Shown: positions 1-7,951 of the stretch, one piece after another
Numbering within the stretch: the stretch's first letter is position 1
Layout: each line of letters starts with the position of its first letter
NCBI GenBank assembly: GCA_910586225.1
Contig: CAJUIL010000038.1
Coordinates: 1-37,225 of the forward strand
DNA from: an uncultured Eubacterium sp.
Lineage (GTDB): Bacteria > Bacillota > Clostridia > Lachnospirales > Lachnospiraceae
Reading direction: 5' to 3'
Length of the DNA: 37,225 nt
The notes under the pieces: generated by a model
Database searches by the model: none
Seen by the model: only the letters and a program-made list of their open reading frames with translations
What the model was told of the DNA's origin: nothing
Position numbers and translations under genes: made by a program

Positions 1-65
1 GAAAAGCGGCTAAATAAAGGGAAATAAGCCATTTTAAATTAAACTGACTTAAAATTCAGGGAGAA

Positions 66-881
66 TTGGACAGTACGCTCGATGATATGCTTGCGGGAAA
101 AAATCCGGATTTTACATTTATAAATGATACTTTTTCTGGCAAGATCCATGTAAAGCTGAAACGCCTGTATGAAATTTTGAATCAGAAAAGCGAACAGTCA
201 AGCCGGGAGAAAGAAAAACTGAATGCTTTAATTTCTGATATTTCGCATCAGACAAAAACACCAGTTGCAAATCTGAAAATGTATATTCAGATTTTATCCG
301 AAAGGAAAATTGACGAAAAGAAACGCTGCGAGTTTTTAAAACTATCCCTTGCACAGACAGAAAAACTGGAATTTCTGCTTATATCGCTTGCAAAAATGTC
401 ACGGCTGGAAAATGGAATGATCTCATTTTCTTCCAATAAATTACCTGTCATTGAAGTGATTGCGGACGCTCTTGCACAGATCATGCCCTTGGCAGAGCAG
501 AAAAATATCTCTGTCAATGTGGACTGCTGCGAAGATATTGTTGTTTTCTGTGATAAAAAATGGACGTGCGAAGCCATCTTTAATATTCTTGATAATGCTG
601 TGAAATATACTCTGCCAAATGGGAGTATCCGTGTTTGTGTATGCAAAAATAATTTTTATGCCTTGATCAAAATAAAAGACAGCGGCGTTGGGGTTAGCGA
701 AGCGGAACAGGCAAAGATTTTTGGACGATTTTACCGCTCAGAGAACGCTATTTCTGTTGACGGGTTGGGGATTGGGTTATTCCTCTCGCGCCAGATCATT
801 TCAGGTCAGGGCGGTTTTATCACCGTCAAATCAGAGTCGGATCATGGCGCTGAATTTATAATTTCTATCCCTATAAAATAA
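66..881 (+). CDS. Sensor histidine kinase, catalytic part only (N-terminus missing)
   Basis: This is the cytoplasmic half of a two-component sensor kinase. Seen: an H-box with the phospho-acceptor His in DISHQTKTPVANL (about residues 58-70), an N-box (FNILDNAVKYT), a G1 box (DSGVGVSEAE), an F-box (IFGRFYRS) and a G2 box (GLGIGLFLSRQ), so HisKA and HATPase_c are intact. There is no transmembrane or sensor region. In the same frame upstream there are stop codons at 15-17 and 45-47, so the usual membrane-anchored N-terminus is not encoded here. The only start is a TTG at 66 with a poorly spaced GGGAGA, which suggests an N-terminally truncated, possibly dead gene. The ABC transporter genes that follow suggest a BceS/VanS-like partner kinase. 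No response regulator lies in the window. Confidence 0.75.
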   Translation: MDSTLDDMLAGKNPDFTFINDTFSGKIHVKLKRLYEILNQKSEQSSREKEKLNALISDISHQTKTPVANLKMYIQILSERKIDEKKRCEFLKLSLAQTEKLEFLLISLAKMSRLENGMISFSSNKLPVIEVIADALAQIMPLAEQKNISVNVDCCEDIVVFCDKKWTCEAIFNILDNAVKYTLPNGSIRVCVCKNNFYALIKIKDSGVGVSEAEQAKIFGRFYRSENAISVDGLGIGLFLSRQIISGQGGFITVKSESDHGAEFIISIPIK

Positions 882-918
882 ATCCTCTCAAAATTTTCAT
901 AATTTTGAGAGGATTTTG
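882..918 (+). terminator. Hairpin terminator after the kinase
   Basis: A perfect inverted repeat (TCCTCTCAAAATT / AATTTTGAGAGGA) with a 5-base loop is followed by TTTTG. It lies directly after the kinase stop codon and separates it from the transporter genes. The A-rich 5' flank means it could work in both directions. Confidence 0.75.
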
Positions 919-969
919 TGACATTTGAGGCTTAAAGTATCCAAAAAGGGATATGGGAGGAATAGAAAG

Positions 970-1635
970 ATGAATGTGCTTAAAACAGAAAATCTAAAAA
1001 AATATTATGGTTCAGGAGATAGTCTTGTGAAAGCTTTAGACGGCATCAATTTTTCTGTTGACAGAGGAGAGTTTGTTACAGTTGTGGGAACATCGGGAAG
1101 CGGCAAAAGTACGTTCCTTAACATGGTTGGCGGTCTTGACAATCCCACTGAGGGCAGTATTATCGTTGATGGAAAAGAAATTGGAAGAATGACGGCAGAT
1201 GAGCTTACTGTTTTTCGACGCAGACAGATTGGCTTTGTTTTTCAAAATTATAATCTTGTTCCTATGCTGAATGTATATGAAAATGTAATATTGCCGCTGG
1301 AACTTGACGGAAGTAAAGTTGATAAAGAATTTATCGTCGGTGTTCTTCAAATGCTTCACCTTGATGATAAGCTCGACCGTTTTCCAAATCAGCTTTCGGG
1401 AGGGCAGCAGCAGCGCACAGCTATTGCAAGAGCCATAGCGTCAAAGCCTGCAATCATTCTTGCCGATGAACCGACAGGAAATCTTGACAGCAAAACAGGG
1501 CATGAGGTATTAGGGCTTTTGAAGCAGACTGCCAGAAGCTTTGGACAGACACTTGTGATGATTACGCACAATCTTGACATTGCACAGCTTGCAGACAGGA
1601 TTGTGCGTATTGAGGATGGAAAGATCATAAAGTGA
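970..1635 (+). CDS. ABC transporter ATP-binding protein (MacB/LolD/BceA type)
   Basis: This is the nucleotide-binding subunit that powers the permease encoded just downstream. Seen: Walker A (GTSGSGKST, about residues 40-48), a Q-loop (FVFQNYNLVP), the ABC signature LSGGQQQR, Walker B with catalytic Glu (ILADEPTGNLDS) and the switch His (MITHN). The 221-residue length is normal for this family. ATG 970 was chosen over an in-frame TTG at 925 because GGGAGG sits 13 bases upstream of it. Eight bases (stop TGA 1633-1635) separate it from the GTG alternative of the next gene, so the two form an operon. ATPases of this subfamily work with FtsX-fold permeases in export or sensing of antimicrobial peptides; the substrate cannot be read from sequence. 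Confidence 0.92.
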   Translation: MNVLKTENLKKYYGSGDSLVKALDGINFSVDRGEFVTVVGTSGSGKSTFLNMVGGLDNPTEGSIIVDGKEIGRMTADELTVFRRRQIGFVFQNYNLVPMLNVYENVILPLELDGSKVDKEFIVGVLQMLHLDDKLDRFPNQLSGGQQQRTAIARAIASKPAIILADEPTGNLDSKTGHEVLGLLKQTARSFGQTLVMITHNLDIAQLADRIVRIEDGKIIK

Positions 1636-1649
1636 GGTGAGCGGTGACT

Positions 1650-4076
1650 ATGAGAAAGAATAACAACAGCAAAATTGTGCGCAAAATAGCGTTCCGCAGC
1701 TTAAAAGCAGGGAAGATGCGGAATATATTTGTTATGATAACCATTGCCATGACTGCGGCATTGATTTCAGGATTAGCGGGTTTTTCGGCAGGAAAGGAAA
1801 AGGAAGAGGAACGGCAGCTTGCTTCTATGCAGCACGTTATTTATGCGAATATAACAGATGAACAAATACAAAGCCTGAAAAATGACGAACGTATGGAAGA
1901 GATGGTGATCTATAAACTTGGGAACTCCTTTGAGACAGACGGATATGCTTTAAATGCTGGATATTTCCAGAATAACGCCGGCAGGATAAAAACGTCGGCA
2001 ACAGAGATTACAAAAGGACATTATCCGAAAAAAATAAACGAGATCGTGGTTGATAAGGCATATATGGAATGTCTCGGAAAAGAAGCTGAAATAGGAGCTG
2101 AAATAGCTGTGACATGGCTTGACGGAACTACCGAAAATTATGTTGTTTCAGGATACACGGATTACAAAACCACAGTAAAGAATTTCACGGTGCTGTTTTC
2201 AGAGGAATACGCCCAAAATGGCTCGCAGCTAAAAAATGTCCCTTGCTCTGCTGCTGTTAGAATCTGCAGCGCAGAAGATATGGGCAGAGAAGAATTTTTA
2301 AGTGAAATAAGGAACATTGGGGAGCAGTATGGCATAGAGCGTTACAATATCAATGAAAACAACTGGTTCGTCAACAGCAAGAGCCGCACGTCTGCGGAAC
2401 TATTTACGGTCGTTGGAATAAGTGCGGTAATTTTGCTGATAAGCATACTTGTTATTTACAGTATTTTTTATATTTCGATAACGGGCAGGATACGTGAGTT
2501 TGGGCAGCTTCGAACAATCGGAATGACTTCAAAGCAGCTTCGGCAAACTGTAAATATGGAAGGGATGTTTCTTGCTTTTGCGGGACTTATTGTTGGCCTT
2601 TCGATTGGTACAGCATTTGCATATGTTTTAAAACCTGCGGGATTTTATTTCCCGAATACGCTTGCAATATGGCTGCTTACCGCTGCTGCAGATTTGATCA
2701 TAGTTCAGTTTTCCATAAGAAAGCCCGCGAAAATTGCAGCTTGTACACCTCCAGTTGAAGCGGCAAAATTAAGCGGGTATGAACCGGACGGCAAAATAGG
2801 AAAACATAGGCAGATGACTCCTTTTGGGCTTGCCCAAATAAGCGCGGGACGGAACAGAAAAAAATTCCGTATGACAGTGCTTTCCCTTGGGATAGCTGGG
2901 GTGCTTTTTCTTTGCGGGACAACATTGCTCAGCTCTTATGATAAAGAAGAATATTCCCGTCAGCTTGAATTTTATTTCGGGGAATATATGCTTAAGATTT
3001 CTTCGAATGCAGCGCAGCTTGCCGAGCACGGCATGGCTGATATACAAATGAATCATCCGTTAAATGAAGAACTGAGGAGTCAAATTGCGTCTCTTCCCGG
3101 AGTAAAAAATATTACGGCCGCAGAGTGTCTGGAAGTGGTTTATGAATACAATAATAGCAGATCGGATGATAGTGTAACACCCTTTGACAGAGAAGAGGTG
3201 AAACTACTTAGCAGATATAGTAAAAACGGGTCTGCTTTTGATTATGACCAAATGGTCAGGAATAAAGAAATCATTATAACGAATAATGATACGGCAGAAG
3301 AAATTTTCGGCTGGAGGTTCCGAACGGGCGATAGGGTTCTGCTTCGTTGGTTTGATGGTACGGATTATCGAGAGGACTATTTTAAAATAGCGGGTTGCAT
3401 CGACAACATTGTTGGCCTCTACAATGATAAAAACGACAATGGCAGACGTTTGTGCATAGATAGCGGATGGTTCCTAATGCCGAAAGAACTTATTGAAAAC
3501 ATGATTTCCGATAGTTATAGTCTGAATACCGAATTTATTATTTCAGTTAAAGATTGGGAAACGGATACGCAGGTAAAGGAATTTATCAAAACGATTGTCG
3601 CTGAAAATCCTACATTGGTTTTTAGAACGCTTTCAGAAGAAATGGAAATGAATGAAAGTTCATATTTATCACTGCAATATATGATTTACGGATTGTCTGC
3701 GTTTCTCATGGGATTTGCACTGATCAATCTAGTTAACACCCTTGTTTCAAATGTCATGTCTAGAAAACGGGAATTTGCCATGCTCCGTTCCATAGGAATG
3801 AGCACACGGCAGTTATCGCAAATGATTATTGGAGAGGGGATCATGCTGGTAGTAAGAAATATTACCGCAACCTTTGTATTTGGAACAGCGGCAGGCTACG
3901 TTCTAATTTGTGCCCTGAAAAATGTGGGCGCGAATTACCTGCACTGGCATTTTCCAATCTGGTATCTATTAGGATATGCGGTACTCGTTTTAGCTGCACC
4001 AGTTATTATTTCTGAAACGGTCATAAAGATTCTAGATAAGAAAACGTTGGTAGAACGGCTAAGAGAAATTGAATAG
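1650..4076 (+). CDS. FtsX-like ABC permease
   Basis: A large permease of about 808 residues with an N-terminal membrane helix (about 22-42), a long extracytoplasmic region, a first FtsX block of three helices (about 255-360, containing REFGQLRTIGMTSKQL), a second extracytoplasmic region, and a C-terminal FtsX block containing KREFAMLRSIGMSTRQL. The duplicated 'R-G-Q/M-LR-[ST]IGM' coupling motif is typical of MacB/BceB-class permeases and contacts the ATPase. ATG 1650 is preferred to GTG 1644 because the AGGTG at 1635-1639 is 10 bases from the former and only 4 from the latter. It forms an exporter or peptide-sensing transporter with the preceding ATPase. Confidence 0.9.
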   Translation: MRKNNNSKIVRKIAFRSLKAGKMRNIFVMITIAMTAALISGLAGFSAGKEKEEERQLASMQHVIYANITDEQIQSLKNDERMEEMVIYKLGNSFETDGYALNAGYFQNNAGRIKTSATEITKGHYPKKINEIVVDKAYMECLGKEAEIGAEIAVTWLDGTTENYVVSGYTDYKTTVKNFTVLFSEEYAQNGSQLKNVPCSAAVRICSAEDMGREEFLSEIRNIGEQYGIERYNINENNWFVNSKSRTSAELFTVVGISAVILLISILVIYSIFYISITGRIREFGQLRTIGMTSKQLRQTVNMEGMFLAFAGLIVGLSIGTAFAYVLKPAGFYFPNTLAIWLLTAAADLIIVQFSIRKPAKIAACTPPVEAAKLSGYEPDGKIGKHRQMTPFGLAQISAGRNRKKFRMTVLSLGIAGVLFLCGTTLLSSYDKEEYSRQLEFYFGEYMLKISSNAAQLAEHGMADIQMNHPLNEELRSQIASLPGVKNITAAECLEVVYEYNNSRSDDSVTPFDREEVKLLSRYSKNGSAFDYDQMVRNKEIIITNNDTAEEIFGWRFRTGDRVLLRWFDGTDYREDYFKIAGCIDNIVGLYNDKNDNGRRLCIDSGWFLMPKELIENMISDSYSLNTEFIISVKDWETDTQVKEFIKTIVAENPTLVFRTLSEEMEMNESSYLSLQYMIYGLSAFLMGFALINLVNTLVSNVMSRKREFAMLRSIGMSTRQLSQMIIGEGIMLVVRNITATFVFGTAAGYVLICALKNVGANYLHWHFPIWYLLGYAVLVLAAPVIISETVIKILDKKTLVERLREIE

Positions 4077-4197
4077 TAGAAAGAATAAAAATTCCCAAAA
4101 AAACTCAAATAAATTTCTTTGATCATTGACTATTCTAAAAGAAAGTGCGAAAATAGGTCTGACAAAAGATTGAAAAACGCATATCAAAGGAGAACCT

Positions 4198-5409
4198 ATG
4201 CTGACATTAGATAAATTTGAGGAAGCAAGCGAAAAAGTAAAAGAAGTCATCCAAGAAACAAAACTGATTTACAGTGACTACCTAAGCGCGCAGACTGGGA
4301 ACAAGGTTTGGCTTAAGCCGGAGAATATGCAGTATACCGGTGCCTACAAGCTGCGTGGGGCTTATTATAAGATCAGTACCTTGTCTGAGGAAGAGCGCGA
4401 AAAGGGCTTGATCACGGCGTCTGCCGGGAATCATGCACAGGGTGTAGCTTACGCGGCAAAATGCTATGGCGTTAAAGCTACGATCGTTATGCCAACGACG
4501 ACGCCGCTGATCAAGGTAAACCGTACGAAAAATTATGGCGCGCAGGTCGTGCTGTTTGGGGATGTATATGATGAAGCGTGTGAGCAGGCGTACCAACTGG
4601 CACAGGAGCATGGATATACGTTTGTGCATCCGTTCGACGACCTTGCGGTTGCAACCGGACAGGGTACGATTGCAATGGAGATTTTTAAGGAGCTGCCGTT
4701 AGTGGAGTATATTCTTGTGCCGGTCGGCGGGGGCGGGCTTGCGACAGGCGTATCGGCACTTGCAAAGCTGTTAAATCCGAAAATAAAAGTGATCGGCGTA
4801 GAGCCTGCAGGGGCAAGCTGTATGAAGGCTTCGTTTGAAGCGGGCGAAGTTGTGACGCTGGATGGTGTCAGCACGATAGCTGATGGTACGGCAGTCAAGA
4901 CGCCGGGGAAAACGATTTTTCCATATATCTTAGAAAATCTGGACGGAATCCTTACAGTGTCGGATGACGAGCTGGTCGTGGCATTTTTGGATATGGTGGA
5001 GAATCATAAGATTATTGTAGAAAATTCTGGTCTGCTGACGGTTGCGGCGCTTAAGCATCTGGATGTAAAAGGTAAGCGTGTCGTTTCGATCTTGAGCGGC
5101 GGAAATATGGATGTGATCACGATGAGCTCGGTTGTGCAGCAGGGCTTGATCTTCCGCGACCGTATTTTTACGGTATCGGTACGCCTGCCAGATAAGCCGG
5201 GTGAGCTGTGCAAGGTTGCGGATACGATCGCGAAGGAGCAGGGAAATGTGATCAAGCTGGAGCACAACCAGTTCGTTTCTACGAACCGCAACGCGGCGGT
5301 CGAGCTTAGAATTACAATGGAAAGCTTTGGAACGGAGCATAAAAAGCAGATCATGGAAGCGCTGGAGCGTCAGGGATATCAGCCGAAGCTTGTGAGGACA
5401 AATCTGTAG
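4198..5409 (+). CDS. ilvA: Threonine ammonia-lyase with C-terminal ACT domain
   Basis: A PLP-dependent enzyme that converts threonine to 2-oxobutanoate and ammonia, the first step towards isoleucine. Seen: the PLP lysine in GAYKLRG (K51), SAGNHAQG that cups the cofactor phosphate side, a glycine-rich phosphate loop VPVGGGGLATG, and a serine-type C-terminal PLP site (SGGNMD). From about residue 325 a single ACT domain follows (FTVSVRLPDKPGELCKV). At 403 residues it matches the short TdcB/IlvA form with one ACT domain rather than the 510-residue enterobacterial IlvA. AAAGGAGA ends about 6 bases before the ATG. The 121-bp upstream gap shows no T-box or obvious attenuator. It could serve catabolism (tdcB) instead; the name is by family only. 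Confidence 0.93.
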   Translation: MLTLDKFEEASEKVKEVIQETKLIYSDYLSAQTGNKVWLKPENMQYTGAYKLRGAYYKISTLSEEEREKGLITASAGNHAQGVAYAAKCYGVKATIVMPTTTPLIKVNRTKNYGAQVVLFGDVYDEACEQAYQLAQEHGYTFVHPFDDLAVATGQGTIAMEIFKELPLVEYILVPVGGGGLATGVSALAKLLNPKIKVIGVEPAGASCMKASFEAGEVVTLDGVSTIADGTAVKTPGKTIFPYILENLDGILTVSDDELVVAFLDMVENHKIIVENSGLLTVAALKHLDVKGKRVVSILSGGNMDVITMSSVVQQGLIFRDRIFTVSVRLPDKPGELCKVADTIAKEQGNVIKLEHNQFVSTNRNAAVELRITMESFGTEHKKQIMEALERQGYQPKLVRTNL

Positions 5410-5415
5410 AAGGCC

Positions 5416-5471
5416 AGCTTGTCTGGTAACAGTTCAGACAAGCTGAACTGTTACCTTGTCTGAACTGTTAC
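5416..5471. repeat. Overlapping inverted repeats forming mutually exclusive hairpins
   Basis: Three stems share strands. Stem 1: AGCTTGTCTG 5416-5425 with CAGACAAGCT 5435-5444. Stem 2: GGTAACAGTTCA 5425-5436 with TGAACTGTTACC 5444-5455. Stem 3: a perfect 17-bp pair 5426-5442 with 5455-5471. No T-run follows on the plus strand (AAAAAATTC comes next), so this is not a plain terminator for ilvA. It ends 12 bases before the -35 box of the next gene. Confidence 0.8.
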
Positions 5472-5482
5472 AAAAAATTCAC

Positions 5483-5511
5483 TTGCAATACATTTTTTCC
5501 CTTGCTATACT
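5483..5511 (+). promoter_or_regulatory. Sigma-A promoter of the HPr-like gene
   Basis: TTGCAA (5483-5488), a 17-bp spacer, TATACT (5506-5511). Transcription should start near 5518, about 30 bases before the chosen ATG, which also rules out the long upstream in-frame extension of that gene. Confidence 0.8.
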
Positions 5512-5548
5512 AGAGGAGAAAGATTTAACAAAGAAAGGAAACTTGGAA

Positions 5549-5815
5549 ATGAAGATTAAAGTAGAAAGAGTAAACCAGGTAAACAAGTTATTTGAGGTAA
5601 TTGACAGCTGTGCGATGAATGTGGAGCTTGTTACCGGAGAGGGTGACTGCTTGAACATGAAATCCAAGTTAAGCCAGTATTTGTCAATGACACGTATGTT
5701 TGCAAATGGGGATGTGCCGGAGATGGCGCTGATCGCGAAAAACGAGCAGGATGCACAGAAATTGATCGCGTTTTTGGAAGAAGATGCAAACTCTCAGGAA
5801 TCGTCGGATACATAA
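5549..5815 (+). CDS. Small HPr-like protein lacking the active-site histidine
   Basis: An 88-residue protein. Its layout resembles the phosphocarrier HPr: an N-terminal strand (KIKVERV), a helix, a strand ending MNVELV, a helix with MKSKLSQYLSMTRMF that matches HPr's 'KS-x-L-x(2)-L' region, a strand (EMALIAKN) and a C-terminal helix (DAQKLIAFLEED). The phospho-accepting His of HPr's HARPA loop is absent: there is no His in the protein. ATG 5549 follows AAAGGAA and the promoter at 5483-5511; a longer frame from 5456 would begin inside the inverted repeats. If the fold call is right it cannot act as a PTS carrier and might be regulatory. The family assignment is by eye only. Confidence 0.6.
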   Translation: MKIKVERVNQVNKLFEVIDSCAMNVELVTGEGDCLNMKSKLSQYLSMTRMFANGDVPEMALIAKNEQDAQKLIAFLEEDANSQESSDT

Positions 5816-5838
5816 AAAACTGAAAAAACGAGCGGCGG

Positions 5839-5882
5839 CAAGGTACTTTTCATAGGATGAATGGAAAGTGCCTTGTTGTTTG
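5839..5882 (+). terminator. Terminator after the HPr-like gene
   Basis: A 15-bp stem, 5839-5853 with 5861-5875, contains two G-U wobbles and a 7-base loop, and is followed by TTGTTTGT. It lies just after the stop codon. Confidence 0.6.
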
Positions 5883-5937
5883 TCCAGAGTATAAAGGGCG
5901 TAAAAACGGAAATGGAAAACAGGGGGATAAAATACAA

Positions 5938-6603
5938 ATGACACAATATCATACAGGAAAACGGCTTGCAAAATATGTACCAGATTATGTTGTTTTTGAT
6001 TTGGAAACGACAGGAACGGACTGTCTGCGCGATCAGATTGTGGAGATTTCCGCAGTAAAGGTAAGGGAAAAAACGGTCACAGATACATTTTCTTCCTTGG
6101 TCAATCCGCAATGCCACATATCCGCTCAGGCGACTAGGGTCAACGGGATCACGGACGAAATGGTGGCGGATGCGCCGTTACTTGCGCAAGTGCTGCCGCA
6201 ATTTCTGGAATTTGCCGGGAACAATGTGCTGGTAGGGCATAATATCCAGTCGTTTGACCTGCGATTTATTTACCGGGCGGCGCGGGAGCTGCTTGGACGG
6301 GATGTGGAAAACGATTATATCGATACGCTTTATATGGCAAGACAATGCCTGCCGCAGCTTCGGCATCACAAGCTGACCGACTTGGCAGAGTATTTTCAGA
6401 TTGATACACAGGGGGCGCATCGTGCGCTCAAGGACTGCATGATGAACCAGGAATGCTTTGAGCGGATGGCAGACCTCCAGCAGGATGTCCCGCTGGAGCT
6501 TTGTCCGGTGTGCGGTGGGCAGCTGCGTAAAAGGAACGGGAAATTTGGGGAATTTTTCGGCTGCAGCAATTTTCCAAAATGCAGGTATACGAGAAATTGT
6601 TAG
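5938..6603 (+). CDS. DnaQ-like 3'-5' exonuclease with C-terminal topoisomerase-type zinc finger
   Basis: A DEDDh exonuclease of the DNA polymerase III epsilon family. Seen: ExoI FDLETTG with the two acidic residues (about residues 24-30), ExoII VGHNIQSFDLRF, and ExoIII GAHRALKD with the His-x4-Asp of the DEDDh class. After about residue 180 there is a C-terminal four-Cys zinc ribbon, CPVCG...GCSNFPKC, of the kind found at the C-terminus of type IA topoisomerases, where it binds single-stranded DNA. The 222-residue protein is therefore an exonuclease tethered to a nucleic-acid-binding finger, probably acting in repair or DNA-end trimming. ATG 5938 was chosen for the GGGGGATAA upstream; the frame is open back to 5857 but that stretch contains the terminator hairpin. 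It ends convergently with, and overlaps by 3-4 bases, the araC-type gene. Confidence 0.85.
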   Translation: MTQYHTGKRLAKYVPDYVVFDLETTGTDCLRDQIVEISAVKVREKTVTDTFSSLVNPQCHISAQATRVNGITDEMVADAPLLAQVLPQFLEFAGNNVLVGHNIQSFDLRFIYRAARELLGRDVENDYIDTLYMARQCLPQLRHHKLTDLAEYFQIDTQGAHRALKDCMMNQECFERMADLQQDVPLELCPVCGGQLRKRNGKFGEFFGCSNFPKCRYTRNC

Positions 6604-7451
6604 AGTGTGCTTGCCGTGGATTTGCGTACTTTAGAAGGCGTGCAGCCGTATAGTTCTTTGAACATACGATTGCATAGCTTCTGGTTCGTAAATCCATTTT
6701 TTTCCATGATTTCCTGTACTGGCAGGTCAGTATGGATCAAGTCTTGGTAAATATGGGAGATGCGCACTTGGTTGACGTACTGCAAAAACGGGATCCCCAT
6801 ATTTTTTTTGAAAAAACGGCAGAAATACTCTTTTCCAATACCAATAAGTTCAGCGGCGTCCTGTAGGGAAAGCGGCGTTTGATAACTTGCTTCCACAAAC
6901 TGGATGACCTGTCGGACGCGTTCCATCGCAAGCTTGTCTGCAGGCGCCAAAAACGGAGCTGTATCAGAGGAAAAGTACAAAAGCAGACACGATAAGATCT
7001 GCAGCAGGAGTCCTTCAGATTCTAACAGCGACGCAGGAGAATCTGTAATATAAAGCTCCGTAATACGCTGCAGATGCTGATTCATTTGTAAATATTGCGC
7101 AAAGTGTTCATCGGGTATTGCGTTGGGGCAGCACTGGATATGGAAATCCTGGATTTTCGGAAAATACCATTCCAGTGCTTTTTTTGTGACATGAATGCAC
7201 AAAAACATCGCATGGTCGCCGTAATGGAACGTACTGTGTATTTTTTTAGAATCGATCACGATAAGCTGCTTATTGGGCAGGCGGTATGTCACGCCTTCTA
7301 TGGTTACATCGCTTTCGCCGTTTAATGGGTACAGGATTTCCAGCTCCTCATGCCAGTGCAGCGGCCAATAGCCGCCTTCCTTTGTATGGAATGCGAACCG
7401 GACGCCGAGCGGACTTGTTTCCAGAATGATCTCGTTATATGGCTTTTGCAT
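6600..7451 (-). CDS. AraC-family transcriptional regulator with cupin sensor domain
   Basis: A one-component regulator of 283 residues. The N-terminal half is a cupin (AraC_binding) ligand pocket with WPLHWHEELEILYPLNG. The C-terminal third is a double helix-turn-helix: first helices around LSLQDAAELIGIGKEYFCRFFK, second around LPVQEIMEKNGFTNQKLCNRMFK, ending PSKVRKS as usual. The start at 7451 is chosen because GAAAGGAAA lies 8 bases upstream; an in-frame ATG at 7481 lacks this. Cupin-type AraC proteins in Firmicutes usually sense sugars and activate neighbouring genes. No sugar genes are adjacent; the divergent 63-aa gene is the obvious candidate target. Confidence 0.9.
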   Translation of the reverse strand: MQKPYNEIILETSPLGVRFAFHTKEGGYWPLHWHEELEILYPLNGESDVTIEGVTYRLPNKQLIVIDSKKIHSTFHYGDHAMFLCIHVTKKALEWYFPKIQDFHIQCCPNAIPDEHFAQYLQMNQHLQRITELYITDSPASLLESEGLLLQILSCLLLYFSSDTAPFLAPADKLAMERVRQVIQFVEASYQTPLSLQDAAELIGIGKEYFCRFFKKNMGIPFLQYVNQVRISHIYQDLIHTDLPVQEIMEKNGFTNQKLCNRMFKELYGCTPSKVRKSTASTL

Positions 7452-7479
7452 AAGGTTTCCTTTCTGCTTTCGATGCATC

Positions 7480-7511
7480 AAGTCAATATCGACTTAAAAC
7501 AAGTCAAATAT
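7480..7511. promoter_or_regulatory. Tandem AraC-type half-sites, 21 bp apart
   Basis: AAGTCAATAT (7480-7489) and AAGTCAAATAT (7501-7511) are direct repeats exactly 21 bp apart, that is two helical turns, the usual spacing of AraC-family half-sites. The first copy is also half of a near-palindrome (AAGTCAATATCGACTT). The sites lie in the araC 5' leader and just upstream of a weak plus-strand promoter. Confidence 0.5.
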
Positions 7512-7516
7512 CCACC

Positions 7517-7545
7517 TGTTTTTCCTGATAGTAATGCAGTATGAT
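7517..7545 (+). promoter_or_regulatory. Weak promoter candidate for the 63-aa gene
   Basis: TGTTTT (7517-7522), a 17-bp spacer, TATGAT (7540-7545). The poor -35 box adjoins the tandem half-sites that end at 7511, as expected for a promoter that needs an activator. Confidence 0.4.
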
Positions 7546-7557
7546 AGTCATTGTCAA
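7528..7557 (-). promoter_or_regulatory. Promoter of the araC-type gene
   Basis: On the minus strand: TTGACA (complement of 7552-7557), an 18-bp spacer, TACTAT (complement of 7528-7533). It overlaps the plus-strand promoter candidate. Confidence 0.6.
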
Positions 7558-7606
7558 GAGGAAATAGAAATTGGCAAATATAAATCAGGAAAAGGAGAAT
7601 AACAAT

Positions 7607-7798
7607 ATGACAGCAATAACGAAAACAAAAGCAGGGGCAGCAGCAAAGGTAATACAGAGCAGCAGAATGACACTGAAAGAAAGAATTGCAGATTATAAGA
7701 AAACATACGGACCGCAGGTAGTAGCAGCATTTTTGGCGATGAGTGGGGATGTGAACGCTTACCGATTTTATGTTGAAATGACTGGCAGCAGAGCTTAG
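7607..7798 (+). CDS. 63-residue protein of unknown function
   Basis: A short gene with a strong AAAGGAG 8 bases before ATG 7607 and a strong terminator after it, so it is very likely real. The protein has a basic, Ala-rich start (ITKTKAGAAAKV), a charged helix (LKERIADYKKTYGPQ) and a hydrophobic segment (VVAAFLAMSGD), ending in YRFYVEMTGSRA. It has no signal peptide, Cys or obvious DNA-binding motif. I do not recognise the family. Its position, divergent from the AraC regulator and next to the tandem operator, suggests AraC-dependent control. Confidence 0.65.
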   Translation: MTAITKTKAGAAAKVIQSSRMTLKERIADYKKTYGPQVVAAFLAMSGDVNAYRFYVEMTGSRA

Positions 7799-7836
7799 GC
7801 GGCTTCGGTATGAGAGGACGGATCTATCGTATCATC

Positions 7837-7893
7837 AAAAAAAAGCAGGGTATCTTTTTATGTAATGTAAGAAGATGCCCTGCTTTTTTGTAT
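7837..7893. terminator. Strong bidirectional terminator
   Basis: AAAAAAGCAGGGTATCTT pairs with AAGATGCCCTGCTTTTTT (one G-U), then TGTATT. A-run on the left and T-run on the right let it stop transcription from the 63-aa gene and from the minus-strand genes on the other side. Confidence 0.85.
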
Positions 7894-7951
7894 TATCATT
7901 CATTTTTGTTCCAGTAATTGGAAATCTCCTTGTCTCCGCAGATGTGCCTGT

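Noticed and set aside
4077..4197. T-box or riboswitch upstream of the threonine ammonia-lyase gene
   Set aside because: No T-box sequence, specifier loop or terminator hairpin is visible in 121 bp.
5416..5471. Inverted repeats as a rho-independent terminator of ilvA
   Set aside because: No T-run follows on the plus strand; A-run only.
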